Source: Micractinium sp. NFX-FRZ
Lineage: Eukaryota > Chlorophyta > Trebouxiophyceae > Chlorellales > Chlorellaceae
DNA length: 64,000 nucleotides
Reading direction: 5' to 3'
Assembly (NCBI GenBank): GCA_029339195.1
Contig: JAPTJF010000173.1
Coordinates: 52,117 to 116,116 of the forward strand
Part shown: positions 24,601-36,238 of the stretch, piece by piece
Layout: every line of letters begins with the position of its first letter
Numbering within the stretch: position 1 is the first letter of the stretch
The notes under the pieces: model-generated
What the model saw: only the letters and a program-made list of their open reading frames with translations
What the model was told of the DNA's origin: nothing
Database searches by the model: none
Translations under genes and position numbers: made by a program

Positions 24601-27600
24601 ATCACCAAATCCTCCCACTTGATTGCCAGCTGCTGCATGTCGGGGCGGCCGCGCAGCGTGGAGGAGCCACGCGACAGCCCCCCAGTGCTGCCGCCGCCGG
24701 CAGAGAGCAGGCTGCTGACGCCTGGCGGGACGCCGCGCGAGCCCACGCGCGCGCTGCCGCCACTGGCGGTGCCGGGCTGGGAGGAGAGGCGGGAGGAGAT
24801 GAACGAGAGGAGGGGGTCGTTCTCTATCAGCTGCTTGGACCTGCGGCAGGCGGAAGCAGGAGAGGCAGCGGTACGTATGGTCAGGTGGTGGGAGGGCTGG
24901 GGGGGCGATGACGGAGAGGAGGGGCTGCTGTTGAAGTGCAGCCCTGCTTGGAACCTGCAGTCAATTGTGTCGGTAGGGTGGGTCGAGCTGGGCTAGGGTG
25001 GTGTGGGAGGAGATGGTTGGGAGAGACGAGGCAGGCAGGGTGTAGCCGCCGCTTCCAGCCCTTTTGCAAAACCCTCTCAACCCGGGCCCACCCTGCCCAG
25101 CCGCACCTGGCAGCCGACGAAGCAGAGTGGTTGGAGTGGTGGCTGGAGGGGGAGTACCGCTGGACCGGGGCGGGTGCCACCCTGGTGCCTGGGAGGAAAG
25201 TGTCTGTGCCTGGGTCGGACTGCCAGCCAGAGGCTGCGGATGGCGCCTTCAGTTGGCTGCTGTCCAGGGAGGGGGCCCGCTTGGAGTGGCTGCCCCCTTC
25301 CTCCACCAATGCCTGCCCGCCGGCGCCCTGCTTGCGCCGGCGCGAACACATGAAGAGCGCCACCGCACCGGCGATGAGCACTGCAGGCAGGGGCAGGGGG
25401 GCGGCAAGAGTGAGGCATTGCCCTCACATATGGCAAGTGTGCAACCCAGGCGTTGGGGTGGCAGCAGAGTCGACGGCATGCGGCATGCCGAGGCAGCACT
25501 CCTTCCTTGCTTGCAGGGCACGCTGCAGGAGGCAGACCAAAGCGTACACAGCTTGGCCAGCAGGCGCACTCACCAACACCGCCCACAGCGCCGCCGACGA
25601 TTGCGCCGATGGGAACAGAGGACGACGGAGCAGGCGGTGCGGCGAGCGGGGAGGGGGGCGGCGACACCGCCGGCGACAGAGACGTCGCAGGCAGGCCGCT
25701 GGCTTTCAGCACGCCGCTCACGGCGCCGTCGGGCGCATCCACTGTGTGGCAGTTGATGTACAGCTGCCCGGCAGCTGCCTGCTTCATGAATTCCTCGGCA
25801 GATGCGCCCTTCAGGACGGAGTAGAAGTCGGCGGGGGTGAAGGAGGACCTGCATGGGTGGGCGGGGAGGGGAGGGGAGATGCACACACCTCAGCAAGGCT
25901 CGCCAGCAACTCGCAAGCGCCTGCTAGATAGGAGATCTGCGCACCTGGAAACCGCCACATCCTGCACACGCCCGTGTGGTCCCAGACCAGTTATTCCTTA
26001 TTTGCACATGTGCTGCCTGCCAGGCAAACCAAGTTTACGCCCCTGCCCCAACAACCGCCTGACGCCACGCCTGCCCGACACCACACCTCACCCCACGCCC
26101 GCCAGACCCCTGTGACCCTCCCAGCCCCCTGCCTCACTCATAGCTGTAATCGCCATTGACGGGAGGGGCGAACTTTGTGTAAGTGTCCCCCTGCAGGCAA
26201 ACGGTGATGGAACAGCGGTCAAGGTGGGCGGAGCGGCACAGCATGCCAGATTGGCGCTGGGAGCAGACGGCAAAGGGGCACTCTGCCTGCATCACACCAC
26301 GGGCGCTCCCTGCACAAACTAGCAACACGCGCCCTGTTGCCCTCTACCACTGCCGAACCCCAGACCTCTCTCCCTCCCTGCACACAGCATTAGCAGCAGC
26401 GGCAGCACCCACCGTTCCCACGGGCAGCAGCCCCACCACGAGTGCGCCCCCACGCGTGCGGTCCCCCTGGTGGATGTGCACCTGCGGGGGGGCAGCATGC
26501 ACAGCGCGGGCAGCACGCGCAGCCGGTGTATCTGTGTCAGCATACACGACCATTGAAAAAGAGCATCCTTTTTTATGCCTATTGAAGGGGCGTAACAGGG
26601 GTGACTATTGAAGGTTCTGGCAGAGAGGTAAAGTTGGCTCAAAGGGTGCCCTCACGCCACCCTCTGGAAACTAGAGCGCACAGGTTGTCCAGAGCTCTGA
26701 AGTACTGCCCGGTACCACCCTGCCAGCCCACCCACCAGCGTCAGGCCCACAATGTTCTTCAGGTTGAGCACCCAGCTGAAGGCCCCGCCAGCCAGGGTGG
26801 CTGTGAATGTGCCGCTGGTGACGCCCACCGGGCCCGAGGGCGGCGTCAGCACAGCGGATACAGTCTGCAGCAGGTGGGGACGGGGGGTTTGGTGGGTCAT
26901 ATGGTAGGGGGTGGGGTGGGGGTGCGCTGTATGCAGCATGCCGTGGCGTTTGCCAGCATGCCAGCATTCGCCAGCTCAGCGCAAGGGCCGAGGCATGGAG
27001 GGCGCTGACGTGACGGCCGTCAAGGTGGTGGGCAGGACGGGGCATGAGGACGTGGCACAGCACATCACAGCAGGCAGGCAAGGCAGGCAAGCCATCAAGA
27101 GCTGCCTGCCGCCCTGTGCACCTGGGCAGTGTTCTGAGGGGTCGTGGGCGGTGCCATGCTCGGGGCAGGCGACACAGGTGCGGGTTGAGGTGAGGGCGCG
27201 CCAGCTGGCGCCAGGGAGGGCGACGGCCCTGCACCGCCCTGATCCTCAACAACCTGCCCCCTCAGCGCGCCATTTGGGTAGTCGAGTGTGTGGACAGCCA
27301 TGTACACCCTGCAGCCAGGCAGTACGAAAGCAAGCACGCATGGGATCTCTCATCTCGCGCTCTGCCCGAGCAGCCCAGCATACTCCTGTTCTGTACGCAA
27401 GGCAGCAGCACCAGCTGCTGTGGGCAGGCAGCCCCCCTGTGCACCTCACCTGTTGGCAGCGACCATCTCCAAAAACTGGGAGGCAAACATGCCTGTCGCC
27501 TGGTTTATGAAGTTTGCAGATTCGAATGTGCCCCTGCAGCAGGCGGCAGGGAGCGTGAGCAGCCAGCCGGGAACACAAGTGCCGCCCCTTTCTGGGGAGG

Positions 27601-28408
27601 CGTTCCGCTGCCCTGCGGCCAGCCTAGCCACGTACGCTAGGTTTGATCTGCACCCTCTTCTGCCCACTCACTGGACAGAGACATCTCCAGACAGCGGGGT
27701 GGGCAGCTGGTCCTCAGAGCTCTGCACACAAAGCGGGCGCGGCAGGGGCATGCTGGGCTTGCTGGGCACGCTCCCCGACTGGGAGGCACGGGCACGGGCA
27801 CAGCGTGCGGCATGCTGTGCACGCTGCCCTCCAATACACAGGCAGGCCTGAGCAGATCACCTGATGAAGCTGCAAGCTGCCCCTCTACCCAGGACCAGCT
27901 TGGACAATCGCTTCTGCCCCGCCAGCTTCTGCCCAGCAGCTGCCAGACGCACAACCCACCCGCCAGCTCACCATGCCGCCAGCTGGGACGAGCACCACCG
28001 CAACTGGCCCGACGTCGCCCGGCCCGCCGACGTGCAGGTGCGCCTTTGTCACGCCCGTCACTCCGGTGAGGTCTGCCTTCCAGCTGAAGATGTCGCCCTC
28101 CGCGGAAAGCGTCACCGCCAGCCGGCCGTCGCCCACAGAGGTGGGCAGGTCGGATGCGACGGGGTTCAGGTCAGCGGCCAGCACCTGGGGAGAAGGCAAA
28201 GCCGGGGGGCAGCAGGGGGCAGTGAGCGAGGCACAAGCACAGTGTTGGCAGGAAGGCCACTCGGTAGGTACCACATGCCCGGCTTCCCAGCTCAGTGCTC
28301 CCTGCCGCTTACCGCCAGCACGTCACTGCCGGCAGCGCCGCTGCCAGCCAGGGGGCCGGCCAACAGCGCGAGGCACCACAGCAGCGCTTCCATCTGCTGG
28401 AGACGCAT
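21623..28408 (-). CDS. putative receptor kinase B: signal peptide, two CHRD domains, TM, TKL kinase
   Basis: Tandem paralogue of kinase A on the same strand. The start at 28408 gives MRLQQMEALLWCLALLAGP, a signal peptide. CHRD 1 spans exons in 28190-27240 (VLAADLNPVASDL, KAHLHVGGPGDVG, VYMAVHTLDYPNGALRGQV). CHRD 2 spans 26870-25700 (VHIHQGDR, FYSVLKGASAEEF, YINCHTVDAPDG). The membrane span is VPIGAIVGGAVGGVG plus VLIAGAVALFMC, then SRRRKQ. The kinase has GAGSFGRVYRARYFS, VAVKILLD, CEKPACIITEYCQHG, IIHRDLKSPN, then DFNLSK where DFG is expected, NPLWLAPEVLRGDKA, and ends ECWADDPCERPPF. Stop 21625-21623. The metal-binding Asp of DFG is kept and Gly is replaced by Asn. It lacks the third CHRD domain and the long Pro/Ala linker of A. 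Exon ends are approximate. Confidence 0.78.
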
Positions 28409-30057
28409 ACTGTCTTCCCTGGCACGCGGAGTGGGGCGCCTGTGCCGAGCGGCGTGCAATTCTGAGCCTGCGAAGCCCTATCAAAGCTGCTCAGCTTGTT
28501 GCGGGCTCGCTCTGTTTGTCCGGAGGTTTACAGCAGCTTGGAATTGGCGCGGTGGAGAGACCCGCCGCGTTCACGCGCCCCAGCAGTAGCCTGCCCAGGT
28601 GGTGCGCTGCCAGCCAGTCAATCTGGGTGCGAGGTCCCCGAGACTGCCAGCGCTGAAACAGTGCCTCCAGGCAAGCGGTATTGGGAAACACGGCCTGCAA
28701 GCGCCTGCAGATGGCGCGGTCTTGGCAGCTTCCAGTGACGGCGGCGGCAGTACCACTGGCAGGCGCTGACAAGCCCACAGTTGGGCCGGTTTACGTTCTC
28801 AGCCAGATCGAATCAAATTTACTACGTTGTAAGCATGCTGATGTGCTACATTACCTGCCAAAGAGGCAGCCACAGGCCACTGTTGCTGCCCCGTTGGCGC
28901 CCCTGCCTTGCATGTGCGCCGACACAGGGCAGGCTGCCCATCGACGGAACAGCAGAGGTACATTTAAAATGATGGCAGCAAGCCTGCTAACAGCAGTTGA
29001 GATAGTCGAGCACTACTCTTTGGATGCCATTCCAGGGCGTTGCACAGTTGTTTCCCAAGCAGGCGTGGGCGTCATGGTCATGGTCATCCCTCGGACCCTC
29101 CTGCCCCAGCGGCTGGGCACATCCCTGGCAGGCAGCTTGCTTGTTTGGGCTCACAGTCTGGTTTTCCGCGAGGCAGCTTGCGACATGGGCCCAGCAGCAG
29201 TGTCGCGGAGGCCAGGGGCAGTGCGCTCCCACTGCGGAGGAACCCACGGGTGTCGTGCGCATACCATGAGCAACACGGTAACCTTGGCTACGGCCGCCCG
29301 GGGCACAGCCTGGTCCCAGGCTGCCCCCAGCCTGCCTGCCCCAGTGGGCCCTGCCTGCCCCAGCGGGCCCAGCCTCGACGTCCCTGATGTCAGCAGGTAT
29401 GCTGCTGGCACCACGTGTTCCAGTGGCGGCCACAGCGGGTGAAGCTGCCGGCGTTGCCACTTGGCCTGCTCCTGTACGAATACACGAGCAGACGGGCAGG
29501 GCAGATGAGGGGCAGGTGAGGAATTGGCTGGCAGTGCAGCGATTTTGCCGCCAACGCCTCTCGTGCGGCTGGCATCAGGAGAAATGGCTGGGCGGCCGTG
29601 CCGCGAGTCCCAGAACAATTGCCGAAATTCGACCTGTATTTGCAGCTCTAATTGCAGTTTGTCCCAAAGAGAAACAGCGCTGGGCGGGGCACAGCGGTGG
29701 CGGCGTGCTCTTTGCGAGGATACACGCACCTCTGGCACGCCGGGAGTTGAGCGGGCCTGAACCGCCGCCGCACGGTGCCGCACGCCGCCCCGTGCAAGCT
29801 TGCGCGCAGCCTGCCCTCCCCTCCCTTCTGCGTGCATGCACGTTCCTCTCACCCCCGGTTGGCCCTACGCGCCGCAGGGGACCTCCCTGGCTACGGTTTG
29901 ACCGACTTTTGAGTGTTCGCATGAGCAGTGGCGTCACTGAGGAAGATGCTTGGAATTTCTCGGCTGCCCGAGCTGCTCCCGCATTCGCGTTCTGGTGCAT
30001 TTCTGATCAAACATAGGTGCACGCCACAGCCGCAGCAAGGCTGCAGAGCGCGGCACC
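28409..30057. promoter_or_regulatory. divergent upstream region, kinase B / purple acid phosphatase
   Basis: About 1.65 kb between divergent start codons. Open frames here lack domains and good starts. No promoter element or known phosphate-response site was identified by eye. Confidence 0.4.
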
Positions 30058-33000
30058 ATGCGCCTGGCCCTGCTGTTGGCGTGTCTGGCGCTCTGCGCGG
30101 CGGGGATATATGCACAGACCTGTGGAGCTTGCTGGGACCAGCGGCCGCCCAGCCAGGAACCGCTGGCGGAGAGCCACCCCCGACTGGCGCGGCCACTGGA
30201 CGCCGGTCCCCACTGGCCAGAGCAGGTTTGTAGGAGCGGCGATACACGCATTGCGAGCAATGCCGGAGATGCCGCTGTCCCGCTGGGTGGGCCCACCGCA
30301 AAAAGAGGACCGCCGGCCTTGCCTGCAGGTGCACCTGGCCTTTGCCGGGCCCGGCTCCTACGCTGTAACCTGGATGACGTACCCACTTAGCGACCCCAAG
30401 CTGGAGGAGGCTGTGGGGGCGGTGCAGCAGGCGGCAGCCCTGCGCCGCCGCCTGGCGGCAGCGGCGGCGGCAGGCGAGCAGCCGCACCTGTCGGCGGGGG
30501 AGGCTGATGAGCTTGACCCTGCCAGCCTGGAGAAACGGAAGCACCGTCGCAGGCACAAGCACACCTGCCAGCATGTGATTGCCGCAGGCGGCCGCTCTGT
30601 GGTGCAGTATGGCATGCAGGCGGGGGAATACGAGCATACAGGTGGGCAAGCGGGGCGCCAGCTGTTGCGCACCGGTGTGGGGCTCTTCATGGTGCCTGTG
30701 GGCAACTGCGTGGGTGCTGGACTGCAGAGCTGAGGACTGGTTCTGGCTGCAGGCCTGCCGAGGAGCGCAACTAGCCGTTGAGAGGCTGCCGCCGCCAGCG
30801 GAGCGCCGCTGCCCGCCTGTCTCACGCGCCCGTTGCCCATCCCGCCTCCCCTCCTCACTCCTCCGCATTAGCCTCCCTCCTGTCCCCCCATGTGCTGCTG
30901 CAGTCGAGTCGCCCGACCCAGTGGACTGCTACTCCTCGGGCGCCTACCTGTCGGGTGCCATCCACCGCGTGCAGTTTGGGGCGGGCGACGAGGGGCCGCT
31001 GCCGCCCAACACCACGGTTTTCTATCGCGTGGGGGACCCCGTGCGCGGCTGGAGCGTGGAGTTCAGCTTCAAGACGGCGCCGCTGGTGGGGGAGGAGGCG
31101 CTGCCCTACCGGCTGGGGGTGATTGGAGACCTGGGGCAGAGTGACCACTCCACCAGGTGATTGAGGGTGTGTGGGGGGGACTGCGCGCGAGGGGGTGGGG
31201 GCGGGTGAGGTGCAACCACTCCATTGGGCATGCTGCGGGTGGGTGCGTGTTGGCGGGTGCGGGTTGGTGGGTGGGGGTGCGTGGGTTAAGGGCTTGGGGG
31301 GTAAGTTGGGGCCCACTGTGTCACCACATGCGCCACACATGTAGCAACGACAGCTGGCACGGGTCACCCTGGGGTGGGCCGGACAGGTCGTGAGGTGCGT
31401 GCCAGCATGGGCAGCGTGCTGGGCGTGAGGTGAGTGCTGGCCCGCCCGGACTGCCCCTCCTCCGGGCCCTCTCCGCATGGTTGACTGCCCCTCCCACATG
31501 CCTGCCGCCCTCAGTCCCCGACCGACGCGACCTGCTCACCCGCTGGCTCTCCTTGCCATGCAGCACCCTGGACCACCTGGTTGTGAGCGACCCCGGCTCA
31601 ATCATCCTGACTGGGGACCTGTCGTACGCCGACGGCTACCAGCCCCGCTGGTGAGGGGCGGCAGCAGGCAGGGGCAGGCTGCAGGCTCTCTCAGCAGGCG
31701 CAGTTTCAGCAGCAGCAGGCGCAGTGCCAGCTGTGCGCACCGCAGCAGCAGCAGAAGCAGCGGAGGCCTTGCAGCTGGCGTTGATGCGGCGGGTCAGCCT
31801 GGCGAGGCTGCCGCTGCCGCTGCTGTATTGCTGGTCCACTGCTGTGCTCTCAGCGCTAGCTTGGGGCAGCAACATCGCATCTAGCTGTCTCGCTGGCTGG
31901 CCGCAGACGCGTCCGCACCTGCCCCTGCTCCCCTCCCGTGCGCACTCCGTGCTGCAGGGACACGTGGCAACGCATGGTGCAGCCGTTCACCGCCACACAG
32001 GTGCGGCCATGCGGGGCGTGCGTCTGTGTGAGCAACCACGTGACTGAGCTCACCCACTCCCTCTTCTGCACGCCTCTTACTACCTCACCCTCCATCCCCT
32101 GGGCCCCGAGCAGGTGTGGATGTACTGTGTGGGCAACCACGAGATTGAGCTCACCAACGGGCGCAAGGACTTTTTGGCTTTTGAGACGCGGTGAGCAGGC
32201 AGGGGGTGGGTGCAGAGCCAGCACCGGGGTGCTGCGCCAGGTGGGATGAGGTTGCTCGGGTGAGGCCAATCGGCACAATCGGCTTTCCTGGCGCGGGAGG
32301 CGTGGTGAGCGCTGCAACACGAGGGGACTGGGCCACAGGGGTGGGGCGCCTCCCCGCCTGCTTCACCACCCTCCGTGCAGGGCAGGCCCACTGTCCCACT
32401 GCCACCCACTGCCCCCTCCACACACACACACACACACACCACGCCGCCTCCCCCATCCCCCCCGCAGCTTCTACTTCCCTTACCGCCAGTCGCTGTCCCC
32501 CTCCAAGCTCTACTACAGCTATGACGTGGCCGGGGCGCACGTGGTGATGCTGGGCAGCTACGCACGTGAGTGACGGTGCACACCGCGTTCCGCACGGCAC
32601 CGTTTTCACGCTGTTGCTGTCTCAAGGGGTTGTGGGGTTGCCAGGCGAGAGCAGTGTGCGGTGACCTGTCCGCATGTGCTGCAGCCTGCAACCGCACTGC
32701 ACCTGCCACACCCCACTTCAACTGAGCACCCGTATCCTATGCCATGTACTGCAGCCTACGGCCAGGACTCTGAGCAGTACGCCTGGCTGGTGCGTGACCT
32801 GGCGGGAGTTGACCGGGCACGCACCCCCTGGGTGGTCGCCGTGCAGCACGCGCCGTGGTACAACTCAAACTACGCCCACCAGGTGCGCTTGTGTGCTGTG
32901 GGTGTTGAGTTGGTGGGCAACCAGCCAGGACAAGGAAGCGGTGGGGCCGCGCTGTTGGCACCTTGGCCCCTCCGAGCTGCCACGGTGCACGGAGTGGCAT

Positions 33001-34639
33001 GCTCATACTCGCCCGGCATTGCAGGGCGAGGGGGATGCGATGCAGGATTGCATGAGCGGGGGGCTGCTGCACGCTACCTTCCCCGGTGCTCACTTGCTGC
33101 TGCCCACCTGCCCCGCTTTTCATGCTGCAGGGCGAGGGCGATGCGATGCGCGACAGAATGAGCGGGGGGCTGCCGCACGCGTGCTTTCCCACCTGCTGCC
33201 GCCCACCTTGCTCTCCCCCTGTATCCCTGCCCATCACTGCAGGGCGAGGGCGATGCGATGCGCGACAGCATGGAGGAGCTGCTGTACCAGCACGGCGTCG
33301 ACTTTGTGTTTTCAGGGTGAGCTGTGTGTCATGCTACCCGGGTGCCGTGCTGCAGAGGGATGTTGGGGGCAAGGCGGCAGAGGTGTGCAAGGGCGCACAA
33401 GGCTGGAGTGTGAAGGCAGGCAGCGGGAGCGAGGCGTACCCAGCCACTGGCTCCCTCTCCTGCTCACCTTGTGCTGCTCACCGGCGCTGTTTCCTTGGAA
33501 GCCTTCCACCCCTGACCTGCCCCATCTATTGCTTCCCCATGCCCGCAGTCACGTGCATGCCTACGAGCGCCACCACCGGGTGTTCAAGGGCAAGCTGGAT
33601 GAGTGCGCGCCTGTGCACATGTGAGAGATCGGGCGGGGCCTGCAGCAGTGCGCTCCCCCACTGCGGGGGCCTGCCTGGCACAACGCTGTGGTCACTGCTG
33701 AACGGGCAGCCGGGCCAGCTGGGTGGGCAGGCACAGGACCCTGTGTGTATGAGCCAGCAGCGGAGGGCAGGAGGGAATCGCCTTGCCAGTTAACTGAACC
33801 CCACCTTCCCACTTATCCTGATACCCACGCGTGAGCAGCAACATTGGCGACGGCGGCAACAAGGAGGGGCCCGACAAAAAGTACTTCAGCCAGCCCAAGT
33901 ACAGCGCTTTCCGAGAGCCGTCCTTCGGCCACGGCACGCTCGACCTGCTGGACGCCACGCACGCGGGTGAGTGAGGCCCGCTTGGGTGTTCAGCCGGCCT
34001 GCTGGGGTGACGGTGGGGTGGGCTGAGCTGGCGGCTGGGCAAGCCAAGCCGGCCAGCTTGAGCAGCCGGGGACTCCATTTGGGCACCACCCACCGCGCTG
34101 ACCATGCCCTGCCCTGCTTGACCTGCCAGACAGCTGGGACTGCCTGGCACCACAACATGACAGTGGTGCAGAGAGCGCTGGTAGTCCTGCACTCATCCAC
34201 CCGCTTCACCTGATTGACCCTCTCCCCCGCCCTCCGCGCAGAGTGGCGCTGGCACCGCAACCAGGACGACGGGCCAGAGAGCGCCGATGCAGTGAGCGTG
34301 GTGCGGGATCCAAACTGCAAGTCACGCATCTCTGCCAGGCTGGCAGCGCTGCGACAGGAGGCGCAGCAGGCGGGGCAGGCGCAGCAGGAGCGGGGCATGG
34401 GCAGGGGTGATGTGCAGGAAGAGGAGGAGCGGCAGCAGCAGCTGCTGCTCGAGCAGGGCTTCAGCTCGCAGCGCAGCAGGGGCGGCTCTGACACCGGCGC
34501 AGCACAGGCGGAGCAGCAGCAGCAGGAGCGGCCGCAGTGGGCAGAGGCTGATGCGCAGCAAGAGCGGCATGGCTGCCTGTGGCGCCGTGCTCTCGACTGG
34601 CTGGCGGGCCTGGCTCGCCAGCTGGATCAGCTGTCGTGA
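30058..34639 (+). CDS. secreted purple acid phosphatase
   Basis: Metallophosphoesterase that releases phosphate from organic esters at the cell surface or outside the cell. Twelve exons give 612 residues: 30058-30225, 30329-30641, 30904-31156, 31564-31650, 31958-32000, 32114-32190, 32468-32565, 32755-32882, 33243-33316, 33549-33620, 33839-33966, 34242-34639. MRLALLLACLALCAAGIYA is a signal peptide. The N-terminal fibronectin-like region (VHLAFAGPGSYAVTWMTYP) carries a His/Lys-rich insert. All seven metal-site residues can be placed: GDLG (D236), GDLSYADGY (D263, Y266), GNHE (N296), QHAPWYNS (H378) and HVHAYER (H415, H417). The last 110 residues form a Gln/Glu-rich extension ending WLAGLARQLDQLS, not usual in plant enzymes. 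Two introns carry duplicated splice regions. Induction by phosphate starvation is typical of the family but not shown here. Confidence 0.92.
32022..32160 (+). repeat. duplicated part of phosphatase exon 6
   Basis: GTGTGAGCAACCACG...TGAGCTCACC at 32022-32052 mirrors GTGTGGGCAACCACG...TGAGCTCACC at 32126-32156, a 104-base offset. The second copy encodes the catalytic GNHE; the first lies in the intron. Confidence 0.75.
33020..33270 (+). repeat. three tandem copies of phosphatase exon 9 start and acceptor
   Basis: GCAGGGCGAGGGNGATGCGATG starts at about 33022, 33129 and 33239. The first two run on into ATGAGCGGGGGGCTG; the third runs into the conserved SMEELLYQHGVDFVFSG exon and is taken as the real acceptor. 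The unit is 107-110 bases. Confidence 0.85.
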
Positions 34640-35228
34640 GCCAGCTGGCGTGCTGCTGCCCTTTTGTTCTCAACACTCTGGGGTGTGCGGGCCCCGTCAG
34701 CAGCACTTCCTGCAGCAGCCTGCGCGGCCGGCCCTCCCATTGCTGGTTTGCTGTTACCAATTCTAGCGCCCTCACGCAGGGACGCCTTGCCTGCTTGCGC
34801 AAGCCTGGCGCCTGCATGCATATGTCCTGCATACCTCCCACTTGCTGCTGTTGCTTTTCCTGTTGCTTCCACTGTTTCCACGTTTTTCCGGCAGCCTGCT
34901 GCCTCTCAAGGCCACCCCCCGGACCGCCGCGAGTTTTTCCCCCTGAACTAAGCAGCCCTCCGCACCACCTAGTTGCAGCGTTCATGCCGCGTTCCCATGC
35001 ATCAAGCCACTCCCATTTCGTTTGTTGAGAGCCTAGCAGCCAACTCCCCGCAAGATGTTGCCCCCTCAAACCCAACCCGTTTCATCGTCTGGCACTGACC
35101 CTGCTCCTTTTGACCCCCGCTAGCAGCGGTTCGCCCCGCCCCCCGCGTACCCGCCCAACCCACCTGTGTGACTGCTGTGGTAGCGATTTCATGCCTTGAT
35201 TGACTGCCTGCATGCCTGCTTGCATGCC

Positions 35229-35233
35229 TGTAA
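35229..35233 (+). terminator. candidate TGTAA polyadenylation signal of the phosphatase
   Basis: TGTAA, the motif used by chlorophyte nuclear genes, lies about 590 bases after the stop. It is the first clear match I saw downstream. Confidence 0.45.
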
Positions 35234-35445
35234 GTTCGACATCTACGCCCAGGGTTGCGTGCTCTGGGGGGTGGTGCTGGGATGTGGGTGACAGGATCTC
35301 AGCTCAGGGCACACGGCATGGCCACGCAGGCGCAGGCACGAGACGCCTGCCCAGCGGCCCTTGAGCACACACCTGCCGCGCGCTGCTTTGTGATTTCCCC
35401 AAGTAGCACGTGGAAGTTGTGCGTGTGGGATGGGGTGGGGTGATT

Positions 35446-35450
35446 TTACA
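35446..35450 (-). terminator. candidate TGTAA polyadenylation signal of the CBM20 gene
   Basis: The complement of TTACA at 35446-35450 gives TGTAA on the minus strand, about 790 bases past the CBM20 stop and only 213 bases from the phosphatase signal. Confidence 0.4.
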
Positions 35451-36238
35451 ATGCAGAGGCTCGTCGCCGTCAGCAGGGCGGGGTACAGGGGCGGGAAGCA
35501 GATGGGGGCCCCATGGCAGGGGTGCGAGAGTTAAGGTTCTCAGGGGAAGGTTGTCCGCGGAAAGGGGTGGCACTGAATGCGGCACCGGACACAACCTGGG
35601 GGGGGAGCAAGCCCGGGGCAACAGTAGGGTTGAAAAGCCGGGGCGCGGCGTGATGAGATGATGAAAGGGCGGGGCGGGATCAGATGAAAGGAAGAAACGC
35701 TGGGGGGCGCCGCTGCGGCGGCGTGCTTGTGCATGGCAGGGGGCTGTTCTCAGAGTGGGGGCAGGCTGGGCAGATAAAAGGCAGACAGACTATTGGAGGG
35801 ACGGGGCGTGTGGGCCAATGGGAGGGGTGCTGGTTCGGTTGGGACATCGACTGTGCATTTTGGTCTCGAGGCAAGCAGAGTGCCTGGCGGTAGTGCGCTC
35901 ATACGTTCAGTGCGGGGGAGGGGGAACGAGACGAGGGGGCGTGCGGTCGGAAGGCTGCTGGGGCGGCGCCACGAGGGGCGCGGCTGGTGGGCGGGAAAGA
36001 GAGGAAGGGAGATGGGCAGGCATGGCAGGGCTGGTTTCAGCTGGCACATGCGTCGGTCGTCTGCTGCGTGATCCGCGGCGCGCAAGCGGGACACAGCAGC
36101 AGGGAAAGCAAGGGACAAGGTGGGGCGTTTGGGGCGGTGCCAGCGCCCAGGCGGGCGGGCTTCAACAGCTGACAAAACAAACGCGCAGGCGGGGAGGCAC
36201 AGGGCTGCGTGCGCGGGCGAGCGGGGTCACGCTTGCAC

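Larger units (their letters stand above)
34640..36238. other. convergent 3' region, phosphatase / CBM20 gene
   Basis: No supported gene. It contains a long 3' UTR for each neighbour if the TGTAA motifs at 35229 and 35446 are used. Confidence 0.5.

Noticed and set aside
29150..29990. Candidate small gene between kinase B and the phosphatase
   Set aside because: Frames on both strands lack domains, good starts and splice-linked exons.
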